Assembly (NCBI RefSeq): GCF_012848475.1 | Contig: NZ_CP051666.1 | Coordinates: forward strand, 891,501-955,500 | Direction of reading: 5' to 3' | Length of the DNA: 64,000 nucleotides | Origin: Marinobacterium sp. LSUCC0821 | GTDB lineage: Bacteria; Pseudomonadota; Gammaproteobacteria; Pseudomonadales; Balneatricaceae | In this document: positions 62,493-64,000 of the stretch, piece after piece | Layout: each line of letters starts with the position of its first letter | How positions within the stretch are numbered: position 1 is the stretch's first letter | Translations under genes and position numbers: made by a program | Notes under the pieces: model-generated | What the model was told of the DNA's origin: nothing | The model's input: only the letters and a program-made list of their open reading frames with translations | The model's database searches: none

Positions 62493-64000
62493 TTACTTCA
62501 CAAAGATGTTACCGAAGAACTTAGTGAGTTCTGCAGTCGCATTCAGCGGAAGTACCTGTGCGATGTATTGGTCTGGACGAACCACAATCATACAGCCCTG
62601 CTCACGGTTGATACCGCGCATATCGTAGATATCACCCAAACCTTTATGGTCTACACAGAATACCTTTTCATGGTCTTGGATACCCAAGCGCCCCTTCTTA
62701 GGAATAAGAAGCGATGGCATGTTTTCGTAGTTCAGCTGATCGAAGGTCTGCTGGAAGACAGCACGGAAGTCGATCACAGAGTCGATATCCTGACCCGCTT
62801 TGGTGTACTGAACAACTGGTGAGTTAGCATCCTTCTCTAACCAATCAGCCAATGTGTGAATTGCTGATGATTCGCTTGTATCAGCGCTACCCGCGAACGC
62901 GTAGATTCTCCAACGCGTATCCGCTTCAGCAGCATGGCCTAGTTGCATCTGCTTAGCATCGGCAAGACGAACAACAGGTGCTGAGTGGAAGCGACGACCC
63001 ACCTCTTCACCGGTCGCCAGTGCTTGGTTATCCTGGTTACCTGTAAGGATTGATTCGTCATACTTAACAGCCAAACCGCCTGTGAACTCAAGGTTCTCTT
63101 TGAAGGCTCGAACGAAGCGTGGCTCTTCACCCTTATCAAGTTCAGAGGTACCAGGAGGTGCAGACATGATACGAGCCCACTGGTGATCCGTTTCAACCAG
63201 ACGCTTAGCTTCAGTCCAACGCTCTTTCGAGTAGGTGTGAAGTAGGGATGGATCAGAGTAACCACGTAGAACGTGCGCAAGTTTCCAACCTAGGTTGAAG
63301 GTATCCTGCATCGATACGTTCATACCCTGACCCGCTTTCGGGCTGTGGGTGTGACATGCATCGCCCGCCGTGAATACCCGTGGGTTACGGGTAGCACGCT
63401 CTTCATCTGGGACATCATCGAAACGGTCAGTCATACGGTGACCGATCTCATACACTGACCACCAAACAACCTCTTTAACATCGATTGTATATGGGTGCAT
63501 GATGCGATTCGCTGCAGCGATAGTATCTTCCTGAGTGAAGTTACGGTTAGCTACACGCTCGTCCTCTTTCAGCTTATCTAGCTCAACATACATACGGAAC
63601 AGGTATCCGCCCTCACGCGGCAGAATAAGCACGTTACCTTCAGTCGCAGAGCTGATCAGACACTTCTGACGAACGTCAGGGAAGTCTGTATTGGCAAGGA
63701 TATCCATTACACCCCAAGCCTGGTGTGCAGCATCGCCGTGCAGCTCACCACCGATAGCTGTACGAACGTTAGAGCGAGCACCGTCACAACCTACAACATA
63801 GTTAGCGCGAACAAGTTTCTTCTGACCTTTGTTAACGCCAGTATTCACAAGCGTAACGGTCACAGGGTGATCATCAGTCGTTGGATCAACTGTTAGCGTC
63901 TCTACAGACCAGTTGTAATCTGGCTGCATGCGCGTTGGTGAGTTAGCCATCACCTCAAGGAACCACTGATGGATACGTGACTGGTTCACAATGATGTGCG
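62493..64000 (-). CDS. FAD-dependent aromatic monooxygenase, phenol 2-monooxygenase-like (5' end cut)
   Basis: At least 502 residues; the frame stays open to the window edge, so the N-terminus with the FAD GxGxxG motif lies outside. Visible: GCDGARSNVR (NADPH/FAD DG motif) and GDACHTHSPKAGQGMNVSMQD (GD motif region), followed by a C-terminal thioredoxin-like domain found in phenol hydroxylase/3-hydroxybenzoate 4-monooxygenase relatives. It probably hydroxylates a phenolic compound using NADPH; exact substrate unknown. Confidence 0.9.
   Translation of the reverse strand, partial: HIIVNQSRIHQWFLEVMANSPTRMQPDYNWSVETLTVDPTTDDHPVTVTLVNTGVNKGQKKLVRANYVVGCDGARSNVRTAIGGELHGDAAHQAWGVMDILANTDFPDVRQKCLISSATEGNVLILPREGGYLFRMYVELDKLKEDERVANRNFTQEDTIAAANRIMHPYTIDVKEVVWWSVYEIGHRMTDRFDDVPDEERATRNPRVFTAGDACHTHSPKAGQGMNVSMQDTFNLGWKLAHVLRGYSDPSLLHTYSKERWTEAKRLVETDHQWARIMSAPPGTSELDKGEEPRFVRAFKENLEFTGGLAVKYDESILTGNQDNQALATGEEVGRRFHSAPVVRLADAKQMQLGHAAEADTRWRIYAFAGSADTSESSAIHTLADWLEKDANSPVVQYTKAGQDIDSVIDFRAVFQQTFDQLNYENMPSLLIPKKGRLGIQDHEKVFCVDHKGLGDIYDMRGINREQGCMIVVRPDQYIAQVLPLNATAELTKFFGNIFVK

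Noticed and set aside
1-64000. CRISPR arrays, prophage, tRNA and rRNA genes
   Set aside because: No regularly spaced direct repeats, phage structural genes or RNA-gene signatures were seen on reading the window.

Overview
The window looks like chromosomal DNA from a free-living aerobic or microaerobic gammaproteobacterium. Gene order (aroC-prmB next to smrB; lexA, topA, a universal stress gene, uup and slt in a row; ccoNOQP-GHIS-hemN-fnr) resembles Pseudomonas and marine Oceanospirillales such as Marinobacterium, Neptunomonas or Amphritea. This is an inference from synteny and protein character, not from a database search. G+C is near 50% by eye. I see no rRNA, tRNA, CRISPR array, phage or intact insertion sequence. 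The content is mostly housekeeping, with a few accessory operons.

Layout. 1-294: palindromic repeats, no gene. 295-3612: aroC and prmB (minus), then smrB and folE (plus). 3620-3710: an inverted pair of REP-like palindromes. 3715-10981: a seven-gene minus-strand train (dinG, a DEAD-box helicase, a small membrane protein, gpsA, sixA-like, an alpha/beta hydrolase, a DUF4892-type protein) divergent from lexA, with three LexA boxes between dinG and lexA. 11959-16919: thioesterase, topA and small genes, and a universal stress protein. 16924-20900: divergent uup and slt. 21293-25894: PHA synthase, a CMD-family protein, a MATE transporter and a lipoprotein. 26119-31812: a TRAP transporter operon with an amidase, a 54-residue membrane protein and a D-2-hydroxyacid dehydrogenase. 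31852-33329: small exported proteins and an unusual membrane protein with a C-terminal winged-helix-like domain. 33511-39319: ATP-grasp, alpha-E, ATP-grasp/alpha-E fusion and transglutaminase genes behind a near-consensus sigma-54 promoter and an NtrC-like palindrome. 39363-43991: trxC, a cysteine-dioxygenase-like gene, an enoyl-CoA hydratase-family gene, proQ, tusA, a monooxygenase-fold protein and rlmM. 44398-55893: the complete cbb3 oxidase and assembly block, hemN, fnr and apt, with FNR boxes before ccoN and hemN. 55988-58998: secreted hydrolase, secreted thioredoxin-fold protein, rdgC and queE. 59369-64000: a ClC channel, a CDF transporter, a hairpin element and a flavin monooxygenase cut by the window edge.

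How the genes work together. The 44-55 kb region is a coherent low-oxygen module: FNR (54565) is expected to act at boxes before ccoN and hemN; ccoNOQP encode the oxidase, ccoGHIS handle copper and assembly, and HemN makes haem without oxygen. The dinG/lexA intergenic region ties the long minus-strand train to the SOS response. The 33.5-39.3 kb cluster is the least understood part: its families are predicted to make or modify a peptide-like product, and its promoter architecture points to nitrogen limitation. It is the best candidate for an undescribed system here.
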